A DNA stretch of 64,000 bases. It comes from Syngnathus acus. Its lineage: Eukaryota; Chordata; Actinopteri; Syngnathiformes; Syngnathidae. The stretch spans positions 9,247,412 to 9,311,411 of the forward strand of contig NC_051102.1 of the NCBI RefSeq assembly GCF_901709675.1, written 5' to 3'. A program made the translations under genes and the position numbers. This document shows positions 20,868 through 33,945 of the stretch, in pieces. The notes under the pieces were generated by a model. That model had not been told where the DNA came from, did not search any database, and saw only the letters and a program-made list of their open reading frames with translations. The stretch's first letter is position 1. Each line of letters opens with the position of its first letter.

Positions 20868-22690
20868 TCTGACACAAACAAACAAAGACGCTATCACGGT
20901 GGCACATTTCCTGAGGCATTCCCATCAGTAGGATTTTTTTTTTTTTTTTACTTCCTTTTCTTTTAATTGGCAAACTCCATTTTAAAGGGAATCGCTTTGG
21001 CACTGACACCGCAAATGTTTTGCCAAAGAAATGTACTATTCACTCATCTGGTGTTTAGTTGACGTAAACGGTGACGTCCAAATAGTTAAGGGCGGATTTG
21101 GGATAAATTACGATGCATGAAAATGTCATATTTTGTGTAAGAAAAGAGGTTTTCATAATCCGGTTTGCCTTTTCAGTATATCATGCAAAAGCTACTCAAC
21201 TGATTTTGGTTAAGCTTTGTGGAGGGATGGATCTTTGGCCAGGGAAGAACCCTTTGAATTCCGATGCATCATCCTTATGTGTTCATTCTTCAGTACCAGA
21301 CTCTCAATGACTAAATTCAAGGCAGGGACAAGAAGAGGGGAGGTATTTGCGAAGATGTTTATCCTGGATTGGGCTCATTTGGTCGCGTCGAATGTAAGCA
21401 AATCACCTGGCAGCATTTTCTTTTTCCCCCAAACACTTTTTGGCACAAAGACGTCAAATCTTGAAGGGGAGCTGACACCATTTGACTACCTCATTTCATT
21501 TTCGCTTGTGTCTGATTGCTCTCATTATGCCTACGGGCTCTTTAGACAGATGGTGGTCCAATAACACAAGACATACAAGTCATTAGAAGGACATGAGTGC
21601 TATACAAAGGAGTATCCGGGCTATGCTGAAACCAAGAGAATCACTGGGAGAAACTTTTGTTTTGACCATCGTTAAACTTGCAAAGCACAATCGCACACCA
21701 AGCGACGTGGCCAAATACGACAACTGACAATCGCGAACAACCCGTCGGACCTTGGCTCAGCTCATCGGACGACGATCACACCCAACATGGGAGCATCTGA
21801 GGTGAACCCACAGGGTAGTCACGACTACCGCCATAGGCTCCAGTGTACACATGCAAACGTGAGCTTTTGTTAACTCCAGCTTGGGTACAAAACACACACA
21901 CACACACGCCTGTTGCATTGAACTACTGTATAACAGAAAGAAAATCAACTAAAATCAACTAAAAGACTCAATGTACTTATTTTTTCACTTGGTTCTGGCA
22001 GGAGTTTAGAAATGTTGCACTGAGCACCAAACAAGTTCACTTTTCAAGTGAAAGATGAAGTGGTCACTTCTGCAGCATTTTCACCAGAACCTACATTACA
22101 TCAGTCGATGATGAGAATGATAACTAGTCGATGAGCCAACTTCCCAGGCGGCGATGAGCATCTGTGCCCAACACACACGCACGCACGCACAAAGGCTAGG
22201 GCTATTGAATGCGACGCAAGTGTGTTGTTGAACTACAATGCCACACAAGTGGGGAGGATGCTTACATAATGGCCTGGCTTTAGCTCTCCCGTTGCACCGA
22301 TAAAACGAGCACCGTTAGTGTGTGAATGTTTCGATTGTATTACAACTCCCATTTAAATACAACGATGGTGATACATTCGTTCGACAGAATGTTTCGTTGA
22401 ATAGTCCGAGTCATGGAGGCTACCCCCCACACACATAGACACACACTCACGTACACACACCTCCACCCCCCATTGACAACAGGAGATGGAGCTCCAAGCT
22501 TCCACAAACAATAAATTACAAAATTGAAGAAAATGCCAATTTGTCATACCTTCCAGCCCCTACGAATAGTGAATCTTCCTCTTCATGTCCAGAATGGCTG
22601 GAGGGGATGAAACGTCAAGGTTTGCTCAACTAGCTAGCTAGCTAGCGAGTTAATCAAGCTAGCTAGCTTCTCTCCGATGAAGCGCAGCTC
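20868..22690 (-). other. upstream of kmt2c coding start: presumed 5' UTR intron
   Basis: No coding exon is seen. The sequence next to the ATG looks like a splice acceptor rather than a promoter. On the minus strand a consensus donor (GGAAG|GTATGA, exon end 22550) lies about 1.7 kb upstream. A 5' non-coding exon ending there would contain a short upstream ORF of eight codons starting MKRK. This is inferred from splice signals only. Confidence 0.35.
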
Positions 22691-23830
22691 TCAAAATGCA
22701 TTGCGCGTATCGTTCTATTCCGGCGCCGCAAGGTTATTCCCAACTTTGCCCATTTGATGCGAGGAGCGCTGCTTGAAATCCGTCAGAAAAAGCGCTTCCC
22801 TGGCACACGCATTTGGGAGGAGTGGAGCGGGGGGATCACTTTCCTTTCTCCAATGACAGCTGTCGTCGCACGAGTTGGGGTTATGTAGCTACTTGCTGTT
22901 AGCCACCCAAGTCTGCTGCCAGAAATGTCTCGCATTCACCTTCGTAAAAAAGCCCCCCAAAAAATCCCGGTCAAGGCTCCATGACGGCGTTCGAATCCAC
23001 AGCGAGACGCCAGGCGACGGCTCGGAGGGGGGTCGCCGACGGCTCGCTCGGCAACTGGTTCTATTTTCTTCAGCTGCGACAAGCTGCGGGACCCAGCGGC
23101 CAGTTACAAGACGCTCGTAGCCACCCTGCCACGCAGTAACAAGCGCCTCGCCACACATGCACGAATAAACATGAGCTCGATGGGACCTCCGCGTCGGCTC
23201 CCGTGAAGATAAACTGCGACTCGGTGATGAAATTTCGCAAAATTAAGTTGATGCTTGCGCCTCGGTCCAGCCTGGAACTGTGGCCATGGCTAATGATAAG
23301 TGGCACCGAAGCACGGCCCCCGCTTGGCTGCTCAAAAAGTAGACCCAACTAACACCGCGCGTAAAATTATTTCCGCGTTGACGCGAGCGGGGAGAAATAG
23401 CTATGTCGTGGACGGAGCGATTTCGAAACAACGTCAATGGTACAACTGAAACAAAAGCATCCCTCAAAACCGGATACCAATTTCTTCAAAATACTCCCTG
23501 ACCCGGCGGAGGGATATCGGCATTTAGTAAATAAAATAATGGCGGGCAGGGCGGAAAATATGGCGCTCGGAAGGCAGACGGGCTGGAAGGGAGCGCGTCG
23601 AGTACGGTGCGTAATGCAAATGATCACAACGACCGATTTCAAATCCCCACGAACGGCTTCGGTGACACACAACAGTTATTAACAACTCTCTCGGGTACAG
23701 TTTAATGGGCCAGGACGGACGAGAAGTAGTGGTTCCGGGCTCACCCGTAAGGTTCACGACACACGCACAAACCTGCCGGATAGTCACTGGGAGCTGCGCT
23801 CGCGATGTCTTTCTTCCTCTTCTCATTCAA
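22690..23830. promoter_or_regulatory. CpG-rich block, candidate kmt2c promoter
   Basis: A stretch visibly dense in CG dinucleotides compared with its surroundings, placed upstream of kmt2c on the minus strand. Two ATGGCG cores (about 23,538 and 23,561, in AATAATGGCG and AATATGGCG) resemble YY1-type promoter motifs. No TATA box was noticed. The assignment is inferred from composition and position. Confidence 0.5.
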
Positions 23831-24423
23831 AGAACCTCACGCTGCCTGCCTCATTTTCTAATTGTGTGTTTTGCAGAAGTGACCAACAAACAAACACACG
23901 GGTTGTAACGCAGGGGTTAAATTACGGAAAGGCCCTCGGGGTTCGACTTCCAGTGAATAAACATAAAATGCAAATTGCATAGGGTGCTGTGTCATAGTGT
24001 CACAATGTTCCCTGGTGGTTTCAAACAGTTGGAACCCGATTTTTAGGTCTGAATACGCTAAATTAGTGGGTTGTATGGGGGGGGCTTTATTCCTTTAAAT
24101 GGAAGGCGAAACATTGGCACCTCTTCCTCGGACCGCGAGCGCTCCCTGTTGGACACTATGACAATAACAGCGACGCTGACATTTATTTGGAATTATTTAA
24201 TCATCTGGAAAACAAACAATAAATTGTTAAATGACAAAGCAATATGCGTTCTTTGTGGCGAAGAATAACATTTAATCCAAGTCATACTCATGTGATATGA
24301 TAAAACGTCCAGTGACTTGCTGATATCTTTAATATTGGTAGATTTTATTGTCTTTACATTGTATGACTTTCGTTCACTAAAACACTACATTACATCCGAG
24401 ACAGTGCCATATTTAGATGGTTA

Positions 24424-24450
24424 CATCCTGAACTGGTTGCCAGTCGATCA
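24424..24450 (-). repeat. short dispersed-repeat relic
   Basis: CCTGAACTGGTTGCCAGTCG matches the core of the same repeat family in reverse orientation. Only the core is left. Confidence 0.35.
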
Positions 24451-24502
24451 AAGTCCACTGGTTCGAGGTTCTTGTGACAGCAGAACCAAGTTCTCTATGT
24501 CT

Positions 24503-24515
24503 CCACTAGGTGGCG
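24503..24515 (+). promoter_or_regulatory. CTCF-like core, forward
   Basis: CCACTAGGTGGCG fits the CTCF core pattern CCASYAGRKGGCR at all positions. Confidence 0.4.
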
Positions 24516-27371
24516 TTGTCTAACCAGTTCTGCTCTTCTCTCCCCAAGGCCAATAGATCTGATGACGTAACCATGTTGCTCAGCAGATGCACGGTGTCAG
24601 GCTGCCTCCCATCAGGATGCAACCTTCGGATTGAAGCGAGGTACATACCGATTTGCAACATCTCTAGCGATTTTTAAATTCCGAGAGATGCCATGGCATG
24701 AAAAATAATGGCAAGTGTGTTTTTTCTGGTCTCATTGTGTGTGTGGCCTACTTGAGACCACTAACAGCTCACAAACCAAACCATTGTAATTATCGCACAG
24801 GTTTATTATTTATGATTACTGTTTTCAGAGCACATCTGTTGGGATCACTCAACACACCTCATACATATTTTCAAGATATCCGAGGGCAGCAAATTAATCA
24901 GAGATTACTTTATGTGTCCTTGTTTCCATCACAGATCGAAGTTATGCTGAGCTCCAGCTGTAACGGTGACTCCGTGCAAGTACACTTCATGCATACACTA
25001 TAGACAGTGAACAGTAGTTTTGTCCAGAAAAAAATTTAAATCAGTTTATTACTGTAAAATACAACCACATAAAATAGTCAAAAACTACAACTCGCCCTTG
25101 GAAAATGTGACAAAAACACCTTGAGCTACAGCCTCACGAGTGTAATAAATGTTTAGGGCATAAAGGAACAATTTAAGCATATAACAGATAGAGGGCAGCA
25201 TGGATCTGTTTTATGCAATTATCCTGCACCACCCTTTTAGTCCTTTTGTCCAGTGTCGCTATATTGGTTTAAATTGATAGACTGCACACTGTGGTGTATT
25301 TTTTTTTTTTTTTTAAATGAACATAAGCAAACAGGTCAATAGATAATAGTTAAGTTTGAAGACAGAAATTATTTCTCCTCCACAAAGAAGCTTATGTAAC
25401 AATTAGCAGAGTTCAAATATCACTTTGCCACTTCAGCAAAAGAAGGATTTAATTCATTTCACGCTGATTAGATAAAGGCTTCAGGAGCTCTGTTCACATT
25501 GCTGCACTTAATTGATGCCCTCTGGCTATTAGCATTGAGAATCCTTTTTTTCAAGTCATTGTGTGACTGAAAGATAAAACGGTCTCATTTGTAATCTACA
25601 CATTGTTAGCCCTGAATCAGCAAGTGGGAGCAAAAGTACCAAACAGCTGATTTGCTGTACTTGCCTCCGGTTTGAACGTCACACCACGTGTGTGTGTTTG
25701 TATAACTAATACTAAAACTAATACAAACTAAAGCAAAGTAAGAAAAGTAAAAAAAATATAAATAATAAATACATCCGACCAATCCATTCTTAAAACTAGA
25801 AAAATAAAACTCAATTATTAAAAGAACACATCAAATAAAAACTCACTAAATCAAATTAACTTAAAAAAAATACCATGTTGATTACAATTTGGGGGTTGTC
25901 TGCAGCTTTGAGTCATATTTTCAGAAATCATTGGTTGACCTACTTTTGGGATGTTGGACTTTGAAAGTTCCACTGTAAATTGAGTTTTAGGCAGGAGGAA
26001 AAAAACACCTCAATTTTACCTTTTATTTGTCAAAATCCCCCTTTAGTCTGCATCAAGGTGAAGCGGTTCAGATTGTTCGAGGAAAAAGAAAAAAAACGGG
26101 AAGACAGCTGGCAGGTGAGCCGATGGATTGTATTCCTTTTGAAACATGAAACCAGACACTGGCAGCCGCGCTTTGTCTGCATGACAATACGCAGTGTATG
26201 AATCCCATACATGATAATGACTGAAGCTAATTATTTTCCACACTTCATTACAATGAGCTCTAAAACACGAGGCTTTGTGCGAGTGCTGAAAAGCCGAGAG
26301 AGACGCTCCCAACCTCAAAAGCCTTCAGGATAGACAGAGACTCTCCTAATCTTCAATTTTGAAGCGATAAAATGATTCAATATTTCAGGTACATTTGCAA
26401 CATAAACTCCCATCTGACTAGGAAGCCTTTTGAGCTTAACGCGGAATGACTTTGGGCGTAGCTACGAAACGCCCAAGGCTTTAAGTAAAAGGTGAATTTA
26501 CTTCATTGTCCTAAAAATCGTGTAATGATTCAAACGGGTGAGATTTGAATATATGATATCGGGCAACGTTGGTCATGACAACCTTTGAAGAGGCCTAGCA
26601 GACACGGACGAACAACGTCGTCATTGTGCTGAAAGGATGAGACAGCACGTTCTTTTTGTCCTCACAGTAAACTACGTCATCCACGGTCTTGATGTGCTTT
26701 TGGCACTTGTGAAAAGCTTCCTGCAAAGCATTGAATTTAAAAGCTGGAATACTTAAAGATTATTTGAAAAATAGTTTTGCTCTCTGAACACAGTCAAAAA
26801 GGGCTGTCTGACCCTATGAGCAACTGTATGCCCCGCCCCTTATACTGCTGGGCCAATGGCAAGGCTGGCTTTTGTCACCATGATGACCAGGGGGCGGAGC
26901 CTTCCACCACATTACTCAAAGGGTTGTGGACTTTGCTTCAATGCTATCAAACGTGCAACCGACAGCTTGTGGTACAGTCGTAACTATTTCCCGACAGCCA
27001 TGTGCACCTTTTGGTGATTAGCCATTAGGGACTTTCTGTTCTTCTAACTTTCACTCAATCTTTCATGTTCAGCATAAAATGTTTTTGGAGTGTTCTTCCA
27101 AACTCGATGAACAAATGGCCATGGCTGCAACTGCTAATTAGAATCTATTTATACTCATGTGGGAAGATATCCAAAAAAAGAGCGACGGGCATGTCGGTCC
27201 GAAGGAAAAAAAAAAAATCAGTCTGCATGCTGTGATCGTTCAAATATAATAAAATGTCCCTACAGATTGTGCTTTGGAGTTTTGGGGAATAGAATGGAAT
27301 GCTAGTTTATGGTGTGATTGATGGAAACGAGAACATCAGCCATTTGAGTGTCTTTCATTTTGGCGAAAGCA

Positions 27372-27470
27372 GCAATGTGGGCGAGTGATTAGCTTGGCTG
27401 CTTTACAGTTCGGAGCTTCTGGGGGTGAATTTCAGCGCTGGCCTTCTTATGTGGAGTTACTCATTTTAAT
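27372..27470 (+). repeat. dispersed-repeat fragment (same family), 5' part
   Basis: Matches the front of the same repeat: GTGATTAGCTTGGCTGCTTTA, then CAGTTCGGAGCTTCTGG and TATGTGGAGTT. Plus orientation. Confidence 0.6.
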
Positions 27471-29173
27471 TTTGACAATTTAGTTCATATAAAGGATCTT
27501 AAAGATACATGTGACAAATATCCAAATTCCAGCGATGAACCGTGCAAGGCCTGCAGCTGCCACCCATTCATGAACATCATTATTTTGGAAAAGCATCGCC
27601 AATAGTAGGCAGCTAGCAGACCCAACTCTCACGACACCTTATTAAGCTAGCTCAAATCCCTCGATATCCACTCCAGTTGAAATATCCTGGAATTTCTCCT
27701 GCTCTTCAGAGATCACAAGCTGAAGGCCGAGTTGAACAATTTGGGTGAGTTCCAGCTCGTTCTGGAAGCGCTTTTGCTGCCGCCACCTGTTGCCTTCGAA
27801 GTTGCTTTGTCATTTGTTCGTTTGGGGTCTCTTCTAACCATCCTGAAGATCAGGACAAGTTGCTTTCATTTAGTTGTTGATGAAACCATAGCCAGCTGTG
27901 AGGTCTCTGCTGTCTGCAGTTTTTTTTTCTTTTTTTCCCCTTCTCCCTCCTTTCTAGACATTAATTAATATGTGACCATGGAATTGTCACGCAGCCAGCA
28001 GTACATCATCATATTTGTCAACTTAAATGTTCCTGCTGCAATTGTACTTGTGAATAAAATTTCAATCATAAATGTGTGCTTGATGCAAATTGACCCTTGA
28101 GGGTATGAAAGATTGACAAAGTCTTGCCCTGGGCCAGATTAGCAGAGCTTTCTCGCCTGTTTCACAATAAACCTATTGGGAATATTTCCCATTTTCCACA
28201 CTGAAATCTTGAGAGGAATACAGAATACGGCATCTCGGCCGTGTTCTATTTAGGTCAGACATTTTTTTTTTACCAAATCGCTGGCTTTTCTGAGGTAGGC
28301 AGAGTGTTAAATCGCATATCTTAGGGCGGCCACAAAGCAGCCCTTTGCCGCACGCTTAGCTCGGTTAGCTAAGTACATTTAAAGCCATGTGAAATGTCTC
28401 CAGCCTGCAGATGAATTCACGAGGCTCAACTTGCCTCTCCCATCAACTGGTGCAGACGGGCTGGACGTGGGCCGTAAGACGCCGGAACAGATGCGCTGTC
28501 CTCCGGCCGTAGCTGCAACTAAAATGATGTGGCACCAAAATTGGCAAAGAAGAAACTGTCACTGCACCAAATCATTGATGGTTAGGAATCGAGTTGTGTT
28601 GGATTGATGAGGTGAGCTTGCACCTTTTCCTTCTGGGTTCGCTGACCCTGTGGGGAATATTTCTTGGATTTGACTTATTGGGCTGCTATCTCAAAATCAT
28701 CTCGGCAGTAGTCGCCACCGGGCAACAGTTTCAGGGTTTTATTTTATTTTTTTATCCGCTACCCCAGTTGGCAAACAAAAGCATGTTTTTCCTCCCAAGC
28801 GCACTTCTTTCCTGAGGTGATGTTTTGTTTGTCTTGTTTCCTCTTCCCAAATCTTCTCTGAATACAAAAGAGCGCAAACGAGCAACTCTCATTTCATCGT
28901 GTCGAATTTCTACATTTGTGGAGACAAGAACTCATTCCGAAAATAATTCAAATGTTTGCCTTCTCGCTTTCTTGACACCACCTCGGCATCGGAAATAAGC
29001 TAGCAGGCAAAATCGACAAATAGCGGTGGGATCAAAAAGGACGGATCAAAAAGTTGTGCCCATGCATAATTCATCAAGTGGATGCATACTCAAGATACTT
29101 TTGAAGCGAGAGCAATAACAGTAGTCAGCCATCATCGACGATGACGCACCCAATGTTTTCTTTTACTGTAAGC

Positions 29174-29505
29174 CAGGGGTGTCAAACTCATTTTTTTCAC
29201 GGGCCACATTGTAGTCATAGCTTCTTTCGGAGGGCCATTATGACTGTCAACCCAAATAAATGTATGAGCACCTCATATTACATACAGTAAAAGCTACAAA
29301 ACAAACTGACAAATAACTCGTTTTCAAATCAGACGAGTAAAAACTGGTCAAATATTAAAAAAAAACAAAGATACAATTAAAAGTGAAGACAATTTGCAAT
29401 TCTAGTAATGACACACGAATTTGATGCACAATTTGTCTTCGCGGGCCACATAAAATGATGTGGCGGGCCGTATCTGGCCCCCGGGCCTTGGGTTTGACAC
29501 CTGTG
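29174..29505. mobile_element. hAT-type non-autonomous DNA transposon (MITE), complete
   Basis: A 332-bp element with imperfect terminal inverted repeats: CAGGGGTGTCAAAC at the left and GTTTGACACCTGTG at the right. It is flanked by a perfect 8-bp direct duplication CTGTAAGC (29166-29173 and 29506-29513). The 8-bp duplication and CAGGGGTG-type ends are typical of hAT elements. It has no coding capacity. The intact duplication implies a fairly recent insertion. Confidence 0.9.
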
Positions 29506-30057
29506 CTGTAAGCTTACGAGGCGCTCCGTTATGTGCGCGCGGCCAGTAAATGACACCGCTTGGTCAAAATGGCCGTGCGGCCGTGTTTATGCGATCGAGC
29601 GTTTCATATTGCGCTGAGACAAATGCGACTCTTAAGGGCCAACATATTCGTCATCGTCGGCTCGTATATAAAAAATGACAACATTTATTTAGGAGTTTGT
29701 TTCCGGTGCGGGTTTTTATAAGCGGCATAGTCAATGCACGGTGGAATGAAAGAGCAGCGAGAGCTCGGAACTCCCTGCACGCTGGCGGATATATTGTTGA
29801 ATGGATATTAAAAGGGCCATTCCCGTGGAGCACCAAATGCGTTTTTAACGAGCGTTGTCACGGATTTGTATGGCGTTGTTTCATTACCCCGTAAACGCCT
29901 CATTTCAAAATCATCCTAATTTGTTTCCATTGTGAGATGGAAATATTATGATCATTCAATTAGGAAACAAGATTCGACAAAACTTTAAGCACTGTATTAT
30001 TACGTTTCCTAATAAAGCTGAATTTTGCACTGATGTGCCAGAAAAAAAAAAAGGAAA

Positions 30058-30097
30058 GTCATTTTTTGACGTCAGCAGTCATTTTTTGACGTCAGCA
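30058..30097. promoter_or_regulatory. tandem 20-bp duplication, each copy with a palindromic CRE
   Basis: Two adjacent identical copies of GTCATTTTTTGACGTCAGCA. Each contains TGACGTCA (30067-30074 and 30087-30094), the full consensus for CREB/ATF-family factors. Function is inferred from the motif only. Confidence 0.5.
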
Positions 30098-30205
30098 TAA
30101 AAAAAGTTTGGGGACATGTCTGATTAAAATTGGCTTTCGACCAGTACAATTTGCTCGCTCTGATCCCAAGTGGGGAAAACTGCTGCCAATATCCACACCA
30201 TTCCC

Positions 30206-30251
30206 GTGTGTGTATGTGTATGTGTATGTGTGTGTGCGCGCCTGTGTGTGT
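30206..30251. repeat. compound TG/TATG microsatellite
   Basis: Interspersed GTGTGT, TATG and GCGC units in intergenic DNA. It may form Z-DNA in the alternating purine-pyrimidine part. Confidence 0.85.
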
Positions 30252-33200
30252 CCTCTGCACTTAAACAGAACTTGGAAGGGATCACTACTTTCTGACTCGT
30301 CTTGTCTGGCATCACGTTTGTTGAGAGGTGAGACGCAGCTGTTGTGGATCTCTCGGTAGGAGAAGGTAGCATGGAGAGCATCTGTCAATAATTAAGCGCG
30401 TGCGTTGAAGGCGTTGCAGCTTTACAGCTGACATTTTCTTTAATTCATGTAAGACCCAAATGTGTTCCAGCATATTGACTTCTTTCAGAGGCAGCAATTT
30501 GGTGGCATTCTTGGGGAGGAAGTATTATTTTGCACAAAGGTTTATTTGTAATGATTAGTAGTCATGTAGATTTTGAAATATTGAAAGAAGGCCAAGAGGA
30601 TGAAATCCGTCCTCCTGAATAAGTCATATTGTCCAGGTCCATTGGAGAAGTTCCAGAATTTTCTGGACTGGGCAAGGGAACACCTCAAAGTTTGATGAGG
30701 TAGATAAAGGTCCCCCCCCCCCCCACAGGCATTCTGGAAGATATTCCAACCGTCACACTTAAGCACATTTAAAATGTAAGCAAGATTTCCAACGGAACAG
30801 CTTCTCTAATCTTCAGGCTATTAAGCTGCAAATTGCGCAAGCGGGATGTGGAGAGTAAACAAAATTGAGCTGGAGGCATTTGCAACATTTCGGGCTAACT
30901 TGGACCAAAATGTCTCCCCCCAAGCAGCTGTCATTTGCTATTTTACCACGCTAGCTGGATTTAGCTTCATTTAGTGCCCTTTCATAGTTGCACGCAAAAA
31001 GTGGTTTGGAATTTCAATCATAAACATTTAAAGAGAGCTGAATTTTAAAGTTCACCTATTGGTCGAGATGTCCCTTCCCTCGCGACAAAGTTTTACTTTC
31101 AAATGAGTTTACACAGCACACTCATGCATGCGAGACGAGCTTTGCCCAACTTAAGAATCCCCATAAATCACGCGCCATAAATCATTGCCGTTTCCGAGCC
31201 AATGAATCCGGCCGGCAGCTTTGACTGTGGCTCCAAATGAATCTGGCCGGCGGCGTCGACTGTAGCTCGGAGCGCTTCAAGACTGTACATCCAAAATACG
31301 GACGTGTGGCGTCTCCCTCCATTTAGCATGATGAATAGTTCTACTGTCTTTGTCAAAATAACAAAGCACGCCGAGACAAAAGACTCTGATGATGAATAGT
31401 TTTTTGTTTTTGTTTTTTTTTCCCAGCTGGTAGCCGCAGACCTGCTCACGTTTGTGAAGGGTGTTTTCGTCATCATGAGAAACGTCCCATGTCATTTCCC
31501 CCCCATGAGAATGGTGCATGAAGGTGATTGTGTGGGTTCTGAGTGGAGGTTTAGCTGTTAGCGGCCATTTATGGTTGCTATGGTAAAAAAAAAATTACCT
31601 TCAGAGACACTCAGGCTGGCAGATGGAGCGATTCAAGCGTGCGCTCACATGAAAGCAACTTACTATTTTGGCATTACTACAAAAAGGACCTACATTTGTT
31701 TGCATTGCCATTTATGCCGGTGGAGCTTTGTTCAAATAAAATGCAAATTGACGATAACCGACAGACTGAGGCACTTCCAAATAAAGTGGAAAAACAAAAA
31801 GGTTCATGTACTTTTGTGATGGGTGCTGGAGTGGCGGACGACTCGAAACAAAACGGGTCTATCGGGCATTTTGGAAACATTTGCGCGCCGTTGTTATTTT
31901 ACACAAGGTTATTGCGCAATGTGCTGCGAGAAAGCTCGTCATTGTAATTACTCAACGCGAAAGCGCCTCAAGGTTGTTTGCCTCGTTTTGTAAATGAGGC
32001 ATATTTGACTGTGGATGCGACATCATGTAGACAAACCTTTGCTGCACATCTGGCTTTATGATGGTTGGGCTTCCCATGACATTTATTTTCAGGGAAGTGG
32101 GGCGGGAGGGCACTCTAAAGTGGCTTTCACGAAATCAGACAGTGTAAATGGTTGTTAGCGAGCCACGGAATGGCCAGCGGCTCGTCTTCCTGCTTGCTGG
32201 CACCTGTGCGGAGAAGGCAAAGCGAGAGAAAATGATTGCTAGGGACGGCGTCTTTATTTAGTTGGCCGTTCCCCCAGCTATATATTTCCACAGAGATGCT
32301 TTTAAAGATGCTACGTCTCTCAACCTTTGTGATTTTCCGAAGCTACCTGCTTCCACAATCCACACCTCCGTCAAAAGGAACATCTTGCTGTGATATGTGA
32401 ACAACCAGCTTTGGGATTGTGCATTCTGAGCAGAGGTCTGAGGCCTTTTGTTCTCGGTATTGTCATGCAAAGGACATCCAGGAGAGGAATTGGAAAATCT
32501 GCAGGAAGCCCATTATTTATTCTTTTTTTTTTTTTTGCTGCATGATGGAGGAGGAATAAATGAGCCAAATGCAAATCCAACAATCTCCTTTTCAGTCTGA
32601 CTGTAATGTGGTCAGTGTTTTTTGTTTTGTTTTGTTTTACTTCTCATGAACACATAACCTCTGTACATTACATGTCCAAAAAGACACAAAGTATCGTATG
32701 ACAGTTGCTGCGCTGATTCAGCACTATCTCGAGAACACGCTTTAACCACTGCCTGAAAGAAGATCTGCGCTCGCAGCCGGGTCTTTACATCTCACATCCG
32801 TATGATAGAAAATACTTTATTGATGACGGGAACCTTGTAACACAACATCTTTTGTGGTGGACAGCATCTGCTATAGTATCTTTTTTTAGAGCGATAACAT
32901 ATAGAGAATTCAACTCTTGAGTAGTAGTCACAGATGCATCTAGGACTTTTGATGCATTCGATTTTCCAATGAAAGAATAACAGATTATTTTGTATTTCCT
33001 AAATTGGCATTTTCCCTTATCATTGTGAGAAGCTATGATATTTTTTCATAAAATACATATTTTTTATCGACACATTTTTTGCTGATTGTAAAAGACAGAG
33101 TGGCTCATATCGGTATCGGTGTCCGTCACGAGTACCGATACCTTGATGTCGATACGTACTTGCCCATGCTGAAGGATAATAATTCCCGGAAGCTGTCTGT

Positions 33201-33737
33201 GGAGGTTGTCCTCATTTAAATCAGTGGGCAGAAAAGCAAGTCCAAGGAAAGAACTTGATAAAGCACCCTCAGGACTCGGCCCCCGCAGAGTCTCATCTGG
33301 TCAGCCTCCTTGGCTTAGGTTCAAAGTCTGCACTAACTTGTGTGGTCTTTTTTATTTTCTCAACTTGAGCCTCCGCGCCACCACCATAGCACAAGTGTAA
33401 TTGGCCCCATGCATGTGGCTCTAAAGCTTCTTGCTCGCTCTTCCGTGTACGCCGGCAGAGAGCTTGGCCGCTGTCCATGGTGCTGATGGTCGCATCGGAA
33501 AGGCGGAATGCTTTCATGCTGCTCGCTGTTGTGCTGCCCACAATGCGCAAAAAAACAAAATGTCATTTGTGTTACGTGAACAAATGTTTGGATGCTACCT
33601 CGGTCCAGCACACACACACAAATATGTTTTTCATCTTTACTATCTGTATTGAGAGGGTGTGAATTGTGTTGCTTTATAGTGTTCGGCCAACTCTCTGCTC
33701 ATCATACTAAAATATATTTTGTACACTATTTTCTCTG

Positions 33738-33945
33738 GGGATATCCATTTTCTATTTTGCTTGTCCTCATTACGATAGCAGGGGAGCTAGAGCCCATCCT
33801 GGCTGGCTTTTGGCGAGAGGCAGAGAAGGCTACCACCTGGATTGCATGGCGAGAGAACATGCAAACTCCCCATAAGAGTCGAGTTTCAAACGCAAAACCA
33901 CATCTGTGAGGCAGATGTTATCACCACTATTTCACTGTGCTAACC
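33738..33945 (-). repeat. dispersed-repeat copy (same family), reverse orientation
   Basis: The best copy in the window: CCATTTTCTATTTTGCTTGT, CCTCATTACGATAGCAGGGG, GAGCCCATCCTGGCTGGCTT, then AACATGCAAACTCCCCAT and a TGTGAGGCAGATGTTATCAC end. Internal part deleted. Confidence 0.7.
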
